DNA of 5,757 bases from Bacillota bacterium (GTDB taxonomy: Bacteria > Bacillota > Sulfobacillia > JAJZYS01 > JAJYTV01). Numbering within the stretch: the stretch's first letter is position 1; each line of letters starts with the position of its first letter. The notes below the pieces were generated by a model. That model did not search any database and was not told the DNA's origin. It saw nothing but the letters and a program-made list of their open reading frames with translations. The translations under genes and the position numbers were made by a program. The stretch lies in the NCBI GenBank assembly GCA_021786135.1, contig JAJYNV010000155.1, positions 1-5,757 on the forward strand, in the 5' to 3' direction. This document shows, one piece after another, positions 1 through 5,757 of the stretch.

Positions 1-25
1 CTGGTCGTTCGGGCGGGTGGCCCGC

Positions 26-1084
26 TCAGGCGCGCCGCAAGATCAGCAGGCGGGTGTCGGTGCCGAGTTGCTCGTTGCCCAGGGCGAAACGCACCGCGCC
101 TCCGTCCAGCACCCCGAGCAGGATCTCCCCGCGCAGCGCACGCTGGGCTCGGACCTGCTCGATGCCTTGGCCGAGCTCGCCTGGAGTCGGGACCTCCTCG
201 CTGATGCGATGGTTCTCATCCCGCACGAGTTGCCACAGAAGAGGGCCAGCGTGCGGAGCCTGAGCGGACCGGGAGAGCACATGGCCCACCAGGTCGTTGC
301 CGGGAAAGCTCGAGAGCAGCCCCAGTTCCGAAAGCGCCGCGGCCGTGTTCTGCCGCGCGGGCACCGCGGTGATGGTCAAGGCCGGCGCCAGGTTGTGGAG
401 CGCCAACGCAGAGATCAGGATGTCGCCGTCGTGGTCGTGACAGAGGAGCGCCGCCGCTGCCCGCGCGGGATCCAGCCGAGTCAGGGTGCTCTCGTCGGCA
501 GGGTCGGCGTGGAGAAACTGGAGGTGCGGATGCTCGACGCCGAGCGTGTCCTCGTCGGCCACCACCATGACATGCCGGTTGCGATTAAGGAGATCGTCGA
601 CCGCGATCCTGGCGACCGGCGACCAGCCCAGCACCAGGACGTAGCCCTTCGGCATCACTCTCTCGCTCATGCCCAACACCTTTCGCAGGCGGCCTTCGAC
701 GAAGCCTGATGCGGTATCGGCCAAGAGGAGGCCTAGAATAGGGACAGCCACCACCATGAGCACCATCGCGACGATGCGCGAGGTGGGATTGGTGGCCGTC
801 ACGTCGCCATAGCCCACGGTGGTCACCGTGGTAATCGTCCAGTAGAGCGCCGTAAAGAAGCTCGTGTGCTGCGACCACGCGAAGAGCAGGGCACTGACAT
901 AGACGATGACGGCGACCACCATCAGCGTCCGGGCCGTACGCCCAAAGAGAAATCCACGGCGCATGCGGGTCATCAGTTGGCGAAACGTCTGGAATAAGCC
1001 GCCCTGGTCTCTCGTGGGACCTGCCGTTACGCACCCTCCAATCGGATCCGAGGAGCCTATGGAGGTTGTTCGCCACAGGCGCAT
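26..1084 (-). CDS. Two-TM potassium channel with C-terminal RCK/TrkA-N-like domain
   Basis: This is a membrane ion channel, very probably K+ selective, with a regulatory cytoplasmic domain; from ATG 1084 it is 352 aa. One hydrophobic helix (about 54-70) is followed by a pore loop carrying the canonical filter TVGYGD (89-94), then a second helix (about 104-127). From about 147 there is a Rossmann-like RCK domain: a beta strand ending in GWSPVA (153-158), a following strand ending in VVADED, and an HADPADE segment near 192. The C-terminal 50 residues resemble the end of VIC-type RCK proteins (glycine turn, then GTDTRLLIL). The usual GxGxxG is reduced to GWSPVA, a form I recall from some RCK/CASTOR-type channels, so its ligand may not be NAD. 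I chose ATG 1084 because AAGGTG (1088-1093) lies 4 bases upstream. TTG 1105 and ATG 973, nearer TM1, are alternatives. The gene lies 43 bases downstream of the GNAT gene on the same strand. Confidence 0.9.
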   Translation of the reverse strand: MRLWRTTSIGSSDPIGGCVTAGPTRDQGGLFQTFRQLMTRMRRGFLFGRTARTLMVVAVIVYVSALLFAWSQHTSFFTALYWTITTVTTVGYGDVTATNPTSRIVAMVLMVVAVPILGLLLADTASGFVEGRLRKVLGMSERVMPKGYVLVLGWSPVARIAVDDLLNRNRHVMVVADEDTLGVEHPHLQFLHADPADESTLTRLDPARAAAALLCHDHDGDILISALALHNLAPALTITAVPARQNTAAALSELGLLSSFPGNDLVGHVLSRSAQAPHAGPLLWQLVRDENHRISEEVPTPGELGQGIEQVRAQRALRGEILLGVLDGGAVRFALGNEQLGTDTRLLILRRA

Positions 1085-1127
1085 GGGCACCTTGTACGCT
1101 GTCAAGCAACAGACGGTTCGTGCGATA

Positions 1128-1991
1128 TCAGGCCGGCACGCTTCGCCGCATGAGGTATTGCGCCAGCATTTCGTGGTAACCGAGCGATGTGAGCGCCGCC
1201 AGGGTCGCGGACTCCGAAGCGGGGATGTTCATGGCGATAGAGCGCGGCACCGGGCCAAGGACACGGGCAACGAGGACCTCAAGCAGACGCTGCGCATCAG
1301 AAGACTCCGGCGACGCGACCGCCTGGTAGATGGTCGTAGCGATCGGGACGCCCTCGCGGTACCTGCGGCGCAGGAGCGCGTAGGCGAGCGTCTTGCCGGT
1401 CTCGCTCCTGAGGTACGCAGCGCGCCCGCCGGGGATGCTCTGCCAGCGGCACTGCCAGGGAGCGGCGCTGCGATAGAACGGCACAGCGGCGACGGTCTCG
1501 GCATCCGCTTCCTCCACCAGAATGCCGGACTCTGAAGCGGATGGCGGCTGCGTCGCCGTCCACTCCAGCACCGAGAGCCGGTCGCGAATCTCGTAACCCT
1601 CCCGGCGATAGAGCCGCAAAGCGCTGTCGTTGCTTGTCACGACCTCCAGCGTTGCGAGGTGCGCTCCAGCAACGCGGTAGCGTTCCAATGCTGAGCGAAT
1701 CAGCAGTGTACCGACGCCCTGGCCGCGGTGGTCGGTCGCGACCCCGGTGCCACCGTTGTAGGCCTCCTTGCGCCCACCCATCTCGCGCATGCCGCTCAGG
1801 GCGATGCCGACCGGCCGTGCACCGTCGAATGCGACAACGGAAATCTCGGGGTCGATCTCATCCTGGGCGATGTGCGCGAGCCACTCTCCCATCGTCATCC
1901 TACCCGCGTAGGGATAACCCTCGAATCCGTCGCTCCACGCACGAAACCCGTCCTCGAAAGCCACCTGGCTCAGTGTGCGGACGTCCACCAC
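1128..1991 (-). CDS. GNAT family N-acetyltransferase, two-domain
   Basis: This is a 287 aa probable cytoplasmic acetyl-CoA-dependent N-acetyltransferase; the substrate is unknown. The N-terminal half (about 1-145) is a full GNAT domain. Motif A reads GVATDHRGQGVG, with the pyrophosphate-binding R89-G-Q-G-V-G94. Motif B has L115-E-V, then N121, A124, L127-Y128 and G132-Y133, as in RimI-like enzymes. The C-terminal half (about 156-283) ends in LGYHEMLAQYLMRR, like the last strands of another GNAT fold, but lacks the R/Q-x-x-G-x-G loop. It is probably a degenerate second GNAT domain used for structure or substrate binding, which is an inference. The start is GTG 1991 or the adjacent GTG 1988, both served by GGGGGAG just upstream. 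The gene is divergent from the lipoprotein gene and precedes the channel gene, and could share a transcript with the channel. Confidence 0.9.
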   Translation of the reverse strand: MVDVRTLSQVAFEDGFRAWSDGFEGYPYAGRMTMGEWLAHIAQDEIDPEISVVAFDGARPVGIALSGMREMGGRKEAYNGGTGVATDHRGQGVGTLLIRSALERYRVAGAHLATLEVVTSNDSALRLYRREGYEIRDRLSVLEWTATQPPSASESGILVEEADAETVAAVPFYRSAAPWQCRWQSIPGGRAAYLRSETGKTLAYALLRRRYREGVPIATTIYQAVASPESSDAQRLLEVLVARVLGPVPRSIAMNIPASESATLAALTSLGYHEMLAQYLMRRSVPA

Positions 1992-2214
1992 GTACTCCCC
2001 CAGGACAAGGCATGGCTACATGCTAGCGGAAATACAGGCGGTCTTGCACGATGCGTCGCTCGGGCGGCTATGGTGGGCCCCGTGGCCCCAGGCGCCAGGG
2101 AACAAGCCCCAATCAAGTGGTCGCCGGGTTTCCCGATGTGAAGGAGACGTGACTGATCGTTTCGAAATCGACCCCATTCCAGGCGTCTTCTGGCCAGGAC
2201 GAGGGGTGAGCTCA
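1992..2214. other. Divergent intergenic region between GNAT and lipoprotein genes
   Basis: This 223-base stretch separates two divergently read genes, so promoters for both should lie here. It is somewhat less GC-rich near 2015-2035 and 2150-2180. I found no convincing -35/-10 pair. A TAGCAT on the minus strand (2020-2025) has no good -35 partner. An AAGGAG at 2141-2146 precedes GTG 2149, in frame with the lipoprotein, at only 2 bases, which is too close for a good start. I see no RNA gene and no repeat of note. Confidence 0.5.
1995..2001 (-). promoter_or_regulatory. Ribosome binding site of the GNAT gene
   Basis: GGGGGAG on the minus strand lies 3 bases before GTG 1991 and 6 bases before the next in-frame GTG at 1988. 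The spacing slightly favours the second GTG as the real start. Either choice changes the protein by only one residue. Confidence 0.55.
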
Positions 2215-2988
2215 GTGCACCAGAGGCTGATCGCCGTCGCGGCTTGCACCGCCTTCCTCCTTGCCGCCTGCGGCACGGCGCCCGAGACGGCGTCAGGCCA
2301 TGCGAAAACCTTCACCGCCCACAACCAGAGGGCGAAGCCCGGTATGAACCCAGAAGCGGTGCCCAACGGGCCGCCGCACCCGCAGGCATCCGGCAGCATC
2401 GCCGTCACGCTGCCCGTCACGAAGCTCAGCACAAGTTTCGGGGTCGACTATGGCCTGACTGTCCCAAACTCCGTCACGGTCACGATACCAGCCGCCTGGG
2501 TAGGCGACGTGGCCGCCTACTGGTCCGGCACCGTCTTCCTCGCTCCCGCTGGCTGGACTGGACGAGGCCTCTACGGGGCGGACGGCAGCGGCGGCATCAC
2601 CCTCTATCCCGCGGGTGGCAGCCCCAGCCGCGGAGAGCGCATCACGATCTTCTCGGATGGCGGTTGCGTAGGCTGCGGCGTCGAGCCGGCAGCGCAGTTC
2701 TTTCCCTACCTGCGCACGCACTGGTCCCAGGTGCGCGTGATCGGTGCGCCGGCACCAAGGCCTGTCCGCGTCATCTCTGAAGTCTTCCTGTCGCCGAACA
2801 TCGCGGCCTACCGCCTGCCCGACACGCGGGACGGGCTCGAGGTGAACGGCGTCGCATATTCGGGCCTGATCGACCACGCTTCCGACATCACCTTCGAGCA
2901 GATGAACGCCTATCTCCCGGCTAGTGATCACGGCCTGGCGACGGTCATTCTCAATTACTTCCTGGCGCACGCCATGACGATGCCCTGA
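2215..2988 (+). CDS. Secreted lipoprotein of unknown function, DUF4850-like
   Basis: This is a 257 aa predicted lipoprotein, exported and anchored on the outer face of the cytoplasmic membrane. It begins with a short basic stretch (HQR), a hydrophobic core and a lipobox LAAC, putting the lipidated cysteine at residue 19, followed by a low-complexity linker rich in A, T, P and G. The body (about 60-250) is beta-rich. It contains a WTGRGLYGADGSGG segment, then an FSDGGCVGCG turn with C151 and C154, and a C-terminal YLPASDHGLAT segment. The pattern resembles my memory of DUF4850 proteins, whose role is unknown; this is a recollection, not a search result. I chose GTG 2215 because AGGGG (2202-2206) is 8 bases upstream and it gives a signal peptide of normal length. 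GTG 2206 and GTG 2149 are in-frame alternatives giving longer N-termini. The frame stays open upstream to 1975, but that part overlaps the GNAT start and is not protein-like. Confidence 0.8.
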   Translation: MHQRLIAVAACTAFLLAACGTAPETASGHAKTFTAHNQRAKPGMNPEAVPNGPPHPQASGSIAVTLPVTKLSTSFGVDYGLTVPNSVTVTIPAAWVGDVAAYWSGTVFLAPAGWTGRGLYGADGSGGITLYPAGGSPSRGERITIFSDGGCVGCGVEPAAQFFPYLRTHWSQVRVIGAPAPRPVRVISEVFLSPNIAAYRLPDTRDGLEVNGVAYSGLIDHASDITFEQMNAYLPASDHGLATVILNYFLAHAMTMP

Positions 2989-3021
2989 CCGCCCATCGCC
3001 CTCCAGGTGCTCCGGCGCCAT

Positions 3022-3052
3022 GAGACAACGAGATTGACAGGCATCTTAGAAT
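3022..3052 (+). promoter_or_regulatory. Possible promoter for the MFS gene pair
   Basis: TAGAAT at 3047-3052 matches five of six bases of a -10 box, in a locally AT-richer stretch between the lipoprotein stop and the first MFS gene. The best -35-like hexamer at a tolerable distance is GAGACA (3022-3027), with a 19-base spacer, which is weak. A perfect TTGACA at 3034-3039 is only 7 bases from TAGAAT and has no -10 of its own at 16-18 bases. Transcription would start close to 3058-3060. Confidence 0.3.
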
Positions 3053-3102
3053 AGGTCATGCGCCTTGCCTGCGACGGGGCGCCAGGCAACTGTCAGTCAT
3101 GC

Positions 3103-3108
3103 GGAGGG
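3103..3108 (+). promoter_or_regulatory. Ribosome binding site deciding the start of the first MFS gene
   Basis: GGAGGG abuts a double ATG (3109, 3112) and lies 9 bases before GTG 3118. It argues that translation begins at 3112 or 3118 rather than at the upstream in-frame ATG 3058, which has no Shine-Dalgarno sequence and would add a cysteine-rich tail untypical of this transporter family. Confidence 0.55.
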
Positions 3109-3111
3109 ATG

Positions 3112-4377
3112 ATGCTGGTGGCGCGGCTTGAAAGGCACGTGCCGGCTCTCCTGCGGGAAGCTCCCTTCCGCAGGTACTGGATCGGCCAGGGAGCTTCACT
3201 CCTGGGTGATCAGATCCGCATGCTCGCCCTGCCGTTGACGGCCGTTCTCGTCCTGCACGCGACTGCCACGGGCATGGCCTTCCTCAGTGCGATCGGCATG
3301 CTGCCGTGGCTCCTCTTCGCCGTGCATGCCGGCGCGTTCGTGGACCGCCGCGGCAAGCGCCGCCAGACGATGCTCGCGGCCGATCTCGCGCGGGCGGCAT
3401 TGCTGCTGGCGGTTCCGGCCGCCTTCCTGCTCCATGTCATCAGCCTGCTGCTTCTGCTCGCGATCGCGTTCCTGGTCGGCACCTGCTCTGTCTTCTTCAG
3501 CGTTGCCTCGAGCACGCTCTTCGTCGCCCTCGTGTCACGGGACCGCTACGTGGAGGCGGGATCGCTCCTCAGCGGAGCGCGCTCAGGAGCGTTCCTGATC
3601 GGCCCCGGTATCGGAGGCTACCTCATCCAGCTCTTCTCCGCGCCCTTCGCGCTCCTCGCGGACGCCCTCTCCTTTCTCGCCTCCGCCCTCTCGCTCGCAA
3701 CGATCCGGCCGGTAGAGCCGCCGGCCGCGACGCGGGAGGCGAGGGACGTCCTCTCCGGCTTGCGCTTCATCCGCTCCTCGCCCATCCTGCGCGCCTCGCT
3801 CGGGGCCGCCGGCACCATGAGTCTCTTCCAGTCGATCTTCAGTGCGCTCTACATCCTCTACGCCACGCGTTACCTCCACGTCACACCGTTCGAATGGGGC
3901 ATCATCCTGGGGCCGAGCTCCGTGGGAGCCATCCTGGCGAGCGTCCTCGCCTTGCGCCTCAGCCGCGTAATCGGCCTCGGGCGCACCTTGCTCCTGGGCA
4001 CGCTCTTCTACACCATGCCCTACCTGCTCGTTCCCCTGGCTGGGGGCCCGCATGTCCTCGTGGTAACCATGCTCTTTCTCGCCGAGTGCGCGGTCGGCGC
4101 CGGGTCGATGATCCGCGAGATCTCGAGCGGCGCCATCCAGGCGGCGGCGATCCCCGACGAGGTTCGCGCCCGTGCCACGGCCGGCTTCGTCACGGTCAGC
4201 AGCGGCATCCGCCCCATCGGCGCACTCGCCGCGGGCCTCCTCGCCGAGATCCTCGGCCTGCACCCGACGATCTGGATCGCCGCCATCGGCGCGTCGCTCG
4301 CCTTTCTCTGGCTTCTGCCCCTCCGCCTGGGCCGCATGCGCTCGGTGGACCACCTCGCCGCCCCGTCGGCGTCCTGA
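3112..4377 (+). CDS. MFS transporter, MefA/EntS-like exporter type
   Basis: This is a 421 aa (from ATG 3112) inner-membrane secondary transporter, most likely a proton-coupled exporter. I see about twelve hydrophobic helices: six at roughly 27-198, a charged cytoplasmic loop at about 200-227, and six at roughly 228-403. The N-terminus FRRYWIGQGASLLGDQI is typical of MFS_3/MefA-like proteins. Motif A between TM2 and TM3 is intact: GAFVDRRGKRR, with G74, D78, R79, G81 and R83. GPGIGG (164-169) in TM5 is the family's glycine-rich motif, followed by the usual alanine/phenylalanine-rich TM6. The substrate cannot be read from sequence; relatives export macrolides or siderophores. Starts at 3058, 3109 and 3118 are also possible; GGAGGG at 3103-3108 favours 3112 or 3118. 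A second MFS gene follows 91 bases downstream on the same strand, so the two are probably co-transcribed. Confidence 0.92.
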   Translation: MLVARLERHVPALLREAPFRRYWIGQGASLLGDQIRMLALPLTAVLVLHATATGMAFLSAIGMLPWLLFAVHAGAFVDRRGKRRQTMLAADLARAALLLAVPAAFLLHVISLLLLLAIAFLVGTCSVFFSVASSTLFVALVSRDRYVEAGSLLSGARSGAFLIGPGIGGYLIQLFSAPFALLADALSFLASALSLATIRPVEPPAATREARDVLSGLRFIRSSPILRASLGAAGTMSLFQSIFSALYILYATRYLHVTPFEWGIILGPSSVGAILASVLALRLSRVIGLGRTLLLGTLFYTMPYLLVPLAGGPHVLVVTMLFLAECAVGAGSMIREISSGAIQAAAIPDEVRARATAGFVTVSSGIRPIGALAAGLLAEILGLHPTIWIAAIGASLAFLWLLPLRLGRMRSVDHLAAPSAS

Positions 4378-4404
4378 GAGCTGCCGCGACCTGCACCGCC
4401 GCCG

Positions 4405-4447
4405 CGGGACAGGAGGCCTGCGGGCGCGAACCGAATCACGGGACAGG
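4405..4447 (+). repeat. Nine-base direct repeat between the two MFS genes
   Basis: CGGGACAGG occurs at 4405-4413 and again at 4439-4447, 34 bases apart. The first copy runs into a small possible hairpin, CAGG-AGG-CCTG (4410-4420). This 91-base gap has no T-run, so I do not call a terminator. In GC-rich DNA the repeat may be chance. Confidence 0.3.
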
Positions 4448-4468
4448 CTGCCATCCATCGGGGGGACC

Positions 4469-5686
4469 ATGAACAGAGAGAGCCGATCGCAGCTCACGCG
4501 CTTCTACTTCGGCACGTTCTGGCTCTACAGCGCCGACCTCTTTGTTCTTCTCGCCGCCCGCTGGGGCATCGTGGCAGGGGGCGGCTCAGCGATCACCCTG
4601 GCGCTCGTGTTCATCCTGCATGCGCTGCCGCAGCTCGCGGTGGGCATCGTGGGCCCCGAGCGCGTCGGCGGCCACCGGCGGCTGCCCATCGTCGCGGTCC
4701 TGGGCGGCATCGGCCTGGCGGCCGTGTCTGTCGCAGCCTTCGCTGGCGGCGGTCGCGCGTTCGTTCTGCTGCTTCTCACGGCATCTTTCCTCGCAGGCTG
4801 GGCGAACGCTGTGGCGGTGCCGCTCGGCCAGGCATCGCTGATGCAGTGCCTGCCCGCCGCACAGCGGGTGCGCGGCTCGCGCGGCTACGAGATCGCCTCG
4901 CGCATCCCGACGCTTGCCGGGCCGATCGTCGGTGGCGCCCTCATCGGCCTCCTGGGCGTCCGTGAGCTCCTCGTCGGGGCCATGGTATTCTTCCTGCTGG
5001 CCGCCTCGGCCTACCGGCGATGGACGCTGCCCGCGTTCGCTCCGTCGCCGCGCCTCGGTTCCCTTCGGCAGAGCCTCACAGCGATCCGTGGCGACCGCTG
5101 GCTCCTGACAGCGCTCACCGTGCGCGGACTCCAAAACCTCTTCTGGCCAGCCTTCTCGCTCGGCCTGCCGCTCCTGGTGGTCGGGCGGCTGCACGGCGGC
5201 GCTCTCGCCTACGGCTTCCTCCTGACCTGCTACGGCGTCGCCACCCTGCTCTCCGCCGGCCTGTCCGCGCGTCTGCGCCTTTCGCATCTGCGCTGGCTCT
5301 ACTACCTCAGCTGGGTGACAACCGGACTCGGCTTCCTCGTCCTCTCCGCGGCCACGAGCATGGCCGCCGCAGGCGCCGGTGCGCTCCTGGCAGGCATCGG
5401 ATCACCGTTCGTGCACATGGCGCTCGATACGCACATCGGTACGAACGTCGCCGTAGAGGTGCAATCGGCCCTCTTCGGCTTCCAGCGCCTGGTGATGTCG
5501 GTCCTCGGCCTCGTGGGTTCCTACGCGGTCGGCTTGTGGCTGACGGTGGACACCCCCCATGGAGCCCTGGCCACCTCGGGCGAAGGGCTGGCGGTGATCG
5601 GCGTCGCGGGCGCCCTCGCCATGCTTTTGCTGGGCAGGCGCGCAAGGAGCAGCGACGCACACTCCCTGCCTGGGCAAGGCGCCTGA
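4469..5686 (+). CDS. MFS transporter with degenerate motif A
   Basis: This is a 405 aa integral membrane protein with about twelve hydrophobic helices (six at about 12-184, a loop at about 185-210, six at about 212-389). It shares overall plan with the preceding MFS protein: GPIVGG (151-156) in TM5, a central loop with a SLxxIRGDRWLL segment before TM7, and a GALAYGFLL segment in TM8. Probable function is export, substrate unknown. The TM2-TM3 loop reads GPERVGGHRR (62-71), so the usual Asp-Arg and the following Gly of motif A are missing although the Arg pair remains. This may alter gating or mean a non-canonical role. ATG 4469 is chosen for its G-run (4461-4465) and the typical distance to TM1. 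The frame is open upstream into the preceding gene but has no MFS-like sequence there. It ends 43 bases before the next start and is probably in one transcript with both neighbours. Confidence 0.9.
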   Translation: MNRESRSQLTRFYFGTFWLYSADLFVLLAARWGIVAGGGSAITLALVFILHALPQLAVGIVGPERVGGHRRLPIVAVLGGIGLAAVSVAAFAGGGRAFVLLLLTASFLAGWANAVAVPLGQASLMQCLPAAQRVRGSRGYEIASRIPTLAGPIVGGALIGLLGVRELLVGAMVFFLLAASAYRRWTLPAFAPSPRLGSLRQSLTAIRGDRWLLTALTVRGLQNLFWPAFSLGLPLLVVGRLHGGALAYGFLLTCYGVATLLSAGLSARLRLSHLRWLYYLSWVTTGLGFLVLSAATSMAAAGAGALLAGIGSPFVHMALDTHIGTNVAVEVQSALFGFQRLVMSVLGLVGSYAVGLWLTVDTPHGALATSGEGLAVIGVAGALAMLLLGRRARSSDAHSLPGQGA

Positions 5687-5716
5687 CCGCGGCTCTGCCC
5701 GTACGGTCGGATATGG

Positions 5717-5723
5717 AAAGGAG
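5717..5723 (+). promoter_or_regulatory. Ribosome binding site of the gene starting at 5730
   Basis: AAAGGAG lies 6 bases before ATG 5730, the best Shine-Dalgarno match and spacing in the window. It makes the start of the cut-off gene credible and suggests it is well translated. Confidence 0.75.
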
Positions 5724-5729
5724 ATCGCG

Positions 5730-5757
5730 ATGTCTGAAGAAAGCCTCGTCGCAGGAA
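5730..5757 (+). CDS. Start of an unidentified gene, cut by the window end
   Basis: Only nine codons are visible, reading MSEESLVAG, with no stop before the window edge. The strong AAAGGAG six bases upstream supports a real start. The N-terminus is acidic and hydrophilic, not a signal peptide or membrane helix, so a cytoplasmic protein or a leader-type peptide is possible; family and length cannot be judged. The 43-base gap to the second MFS gene, with no terminator, suggests co-transcription, so this gene may hint at the transporters' substrate. Confidence 0.6.

Noticed and set aside
13..25. GCGGG/CCCGC hairpin just past the channel stop as a terminator
   Set aside because: The stem is only five pairs with a three-base loop, and no T-run follows on the minus strand.
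17..709. 230 aa open frame on the plus strand opposite the channel gene
   Set aside because: It is Q-, R- and H-rich with no recognisable motif, and lies antisense to a gene with a perfect TVGYGD filter. Long antisense frames are expected in GC-rich coding DNA.
1975..2214. N-terminal extension of the lipoprotein from GTG 1975
   Set aside because: It would overlap the GNAT start, place the signal peptide about 80 residues inside the protein, and has non-protein-like composition.
3007..3020. Hairpin GGTGC-TCCG-GCGCC after the lipoprotein stop as a terminator
   Set aside because: The stem is short with a G-U pair and has no following T-run.
3034..3095. Inverted repeat TGACAG (3035-3040) and CTGTCA (3090-3095) as an operator
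   Set aside because: The arms are six bases each and 49 bases apart, so chance is the simpler explanation. There is no regulator gene in the window.
4172..4468. N-terminal extension of the second MFS protein overlapping the first MFS gene
   Set aside because: The extra sequence is S/R/P-rich frame shadow; ATG 4469 has an upstream G-run and sits at the right distance from TM1.
3583..4497. 304 aa open frame on the minus strand opposite the first MFS gene
   Set aside because: Its product is a highly charged E/R/D/G string without hydrophobic core, the usual mirror image of a membrane protein gene with GC-rich third positions. It has no start signal or domain.

Overview
This window is GC-rich bacterial chromosomal DNA carrying ordinary protein-coding genes. 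I saw no rRNA, tRNA, CRISPR array, insertion sequence or phage gene. Several starts have Shine-Dalgarno sequences of the AAGGAG/GGAGG type, and GTG starts are used. A lipoprotein signal peptide shows a secreting bacterium with lipidated surface or periplasmic proteins. The phylum cannot be fixed from this sequence. High-GC lineages such as Chloroflexota, high-GC Firmicutes or Actinomycetota all fit, and this is only an impression.

Layout: the left part (26-1991) is a leftward pair. It holds a two-domain GNAT acetyltransferase (1128-1991) followed 43 bases downstream by a two-TM potassium channel with a cytoplasmic RCK-type domain (26-1084). A 223-base divergent region (1992-2214) separates this pair from a rightward lipoprotein gene (2215-2988) of unknown function, which resembles DUF4850 proteins. 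After a short gap with a possible promoter come two consecutive rightward major facilitator superfamily exporter genes (3112-4377 and 4469-5686). They are of the MefA/EntS-like type and share topology, but the second has lost the canonical motif A. A new gene with a strong ribosome binding site starts at 5730 and runs off the window after nine codons.

How the genes work together: the two MFS genes and probably the gene starting at 5730 look like one rightward transcription unit, with gaps of 91 and 43 bases and no convincing terminator between them. The GNAT and channel genes could be co-transcribed leftward, but I see no biochemical link between them. I found no strong evidence for an undescribed system. 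The points most worth a second look are the tandem MFS pair with its unidentified downstream partner, the motif-A-less second transporter, and the lipoprotein with a central Cys-x-x-Cys.
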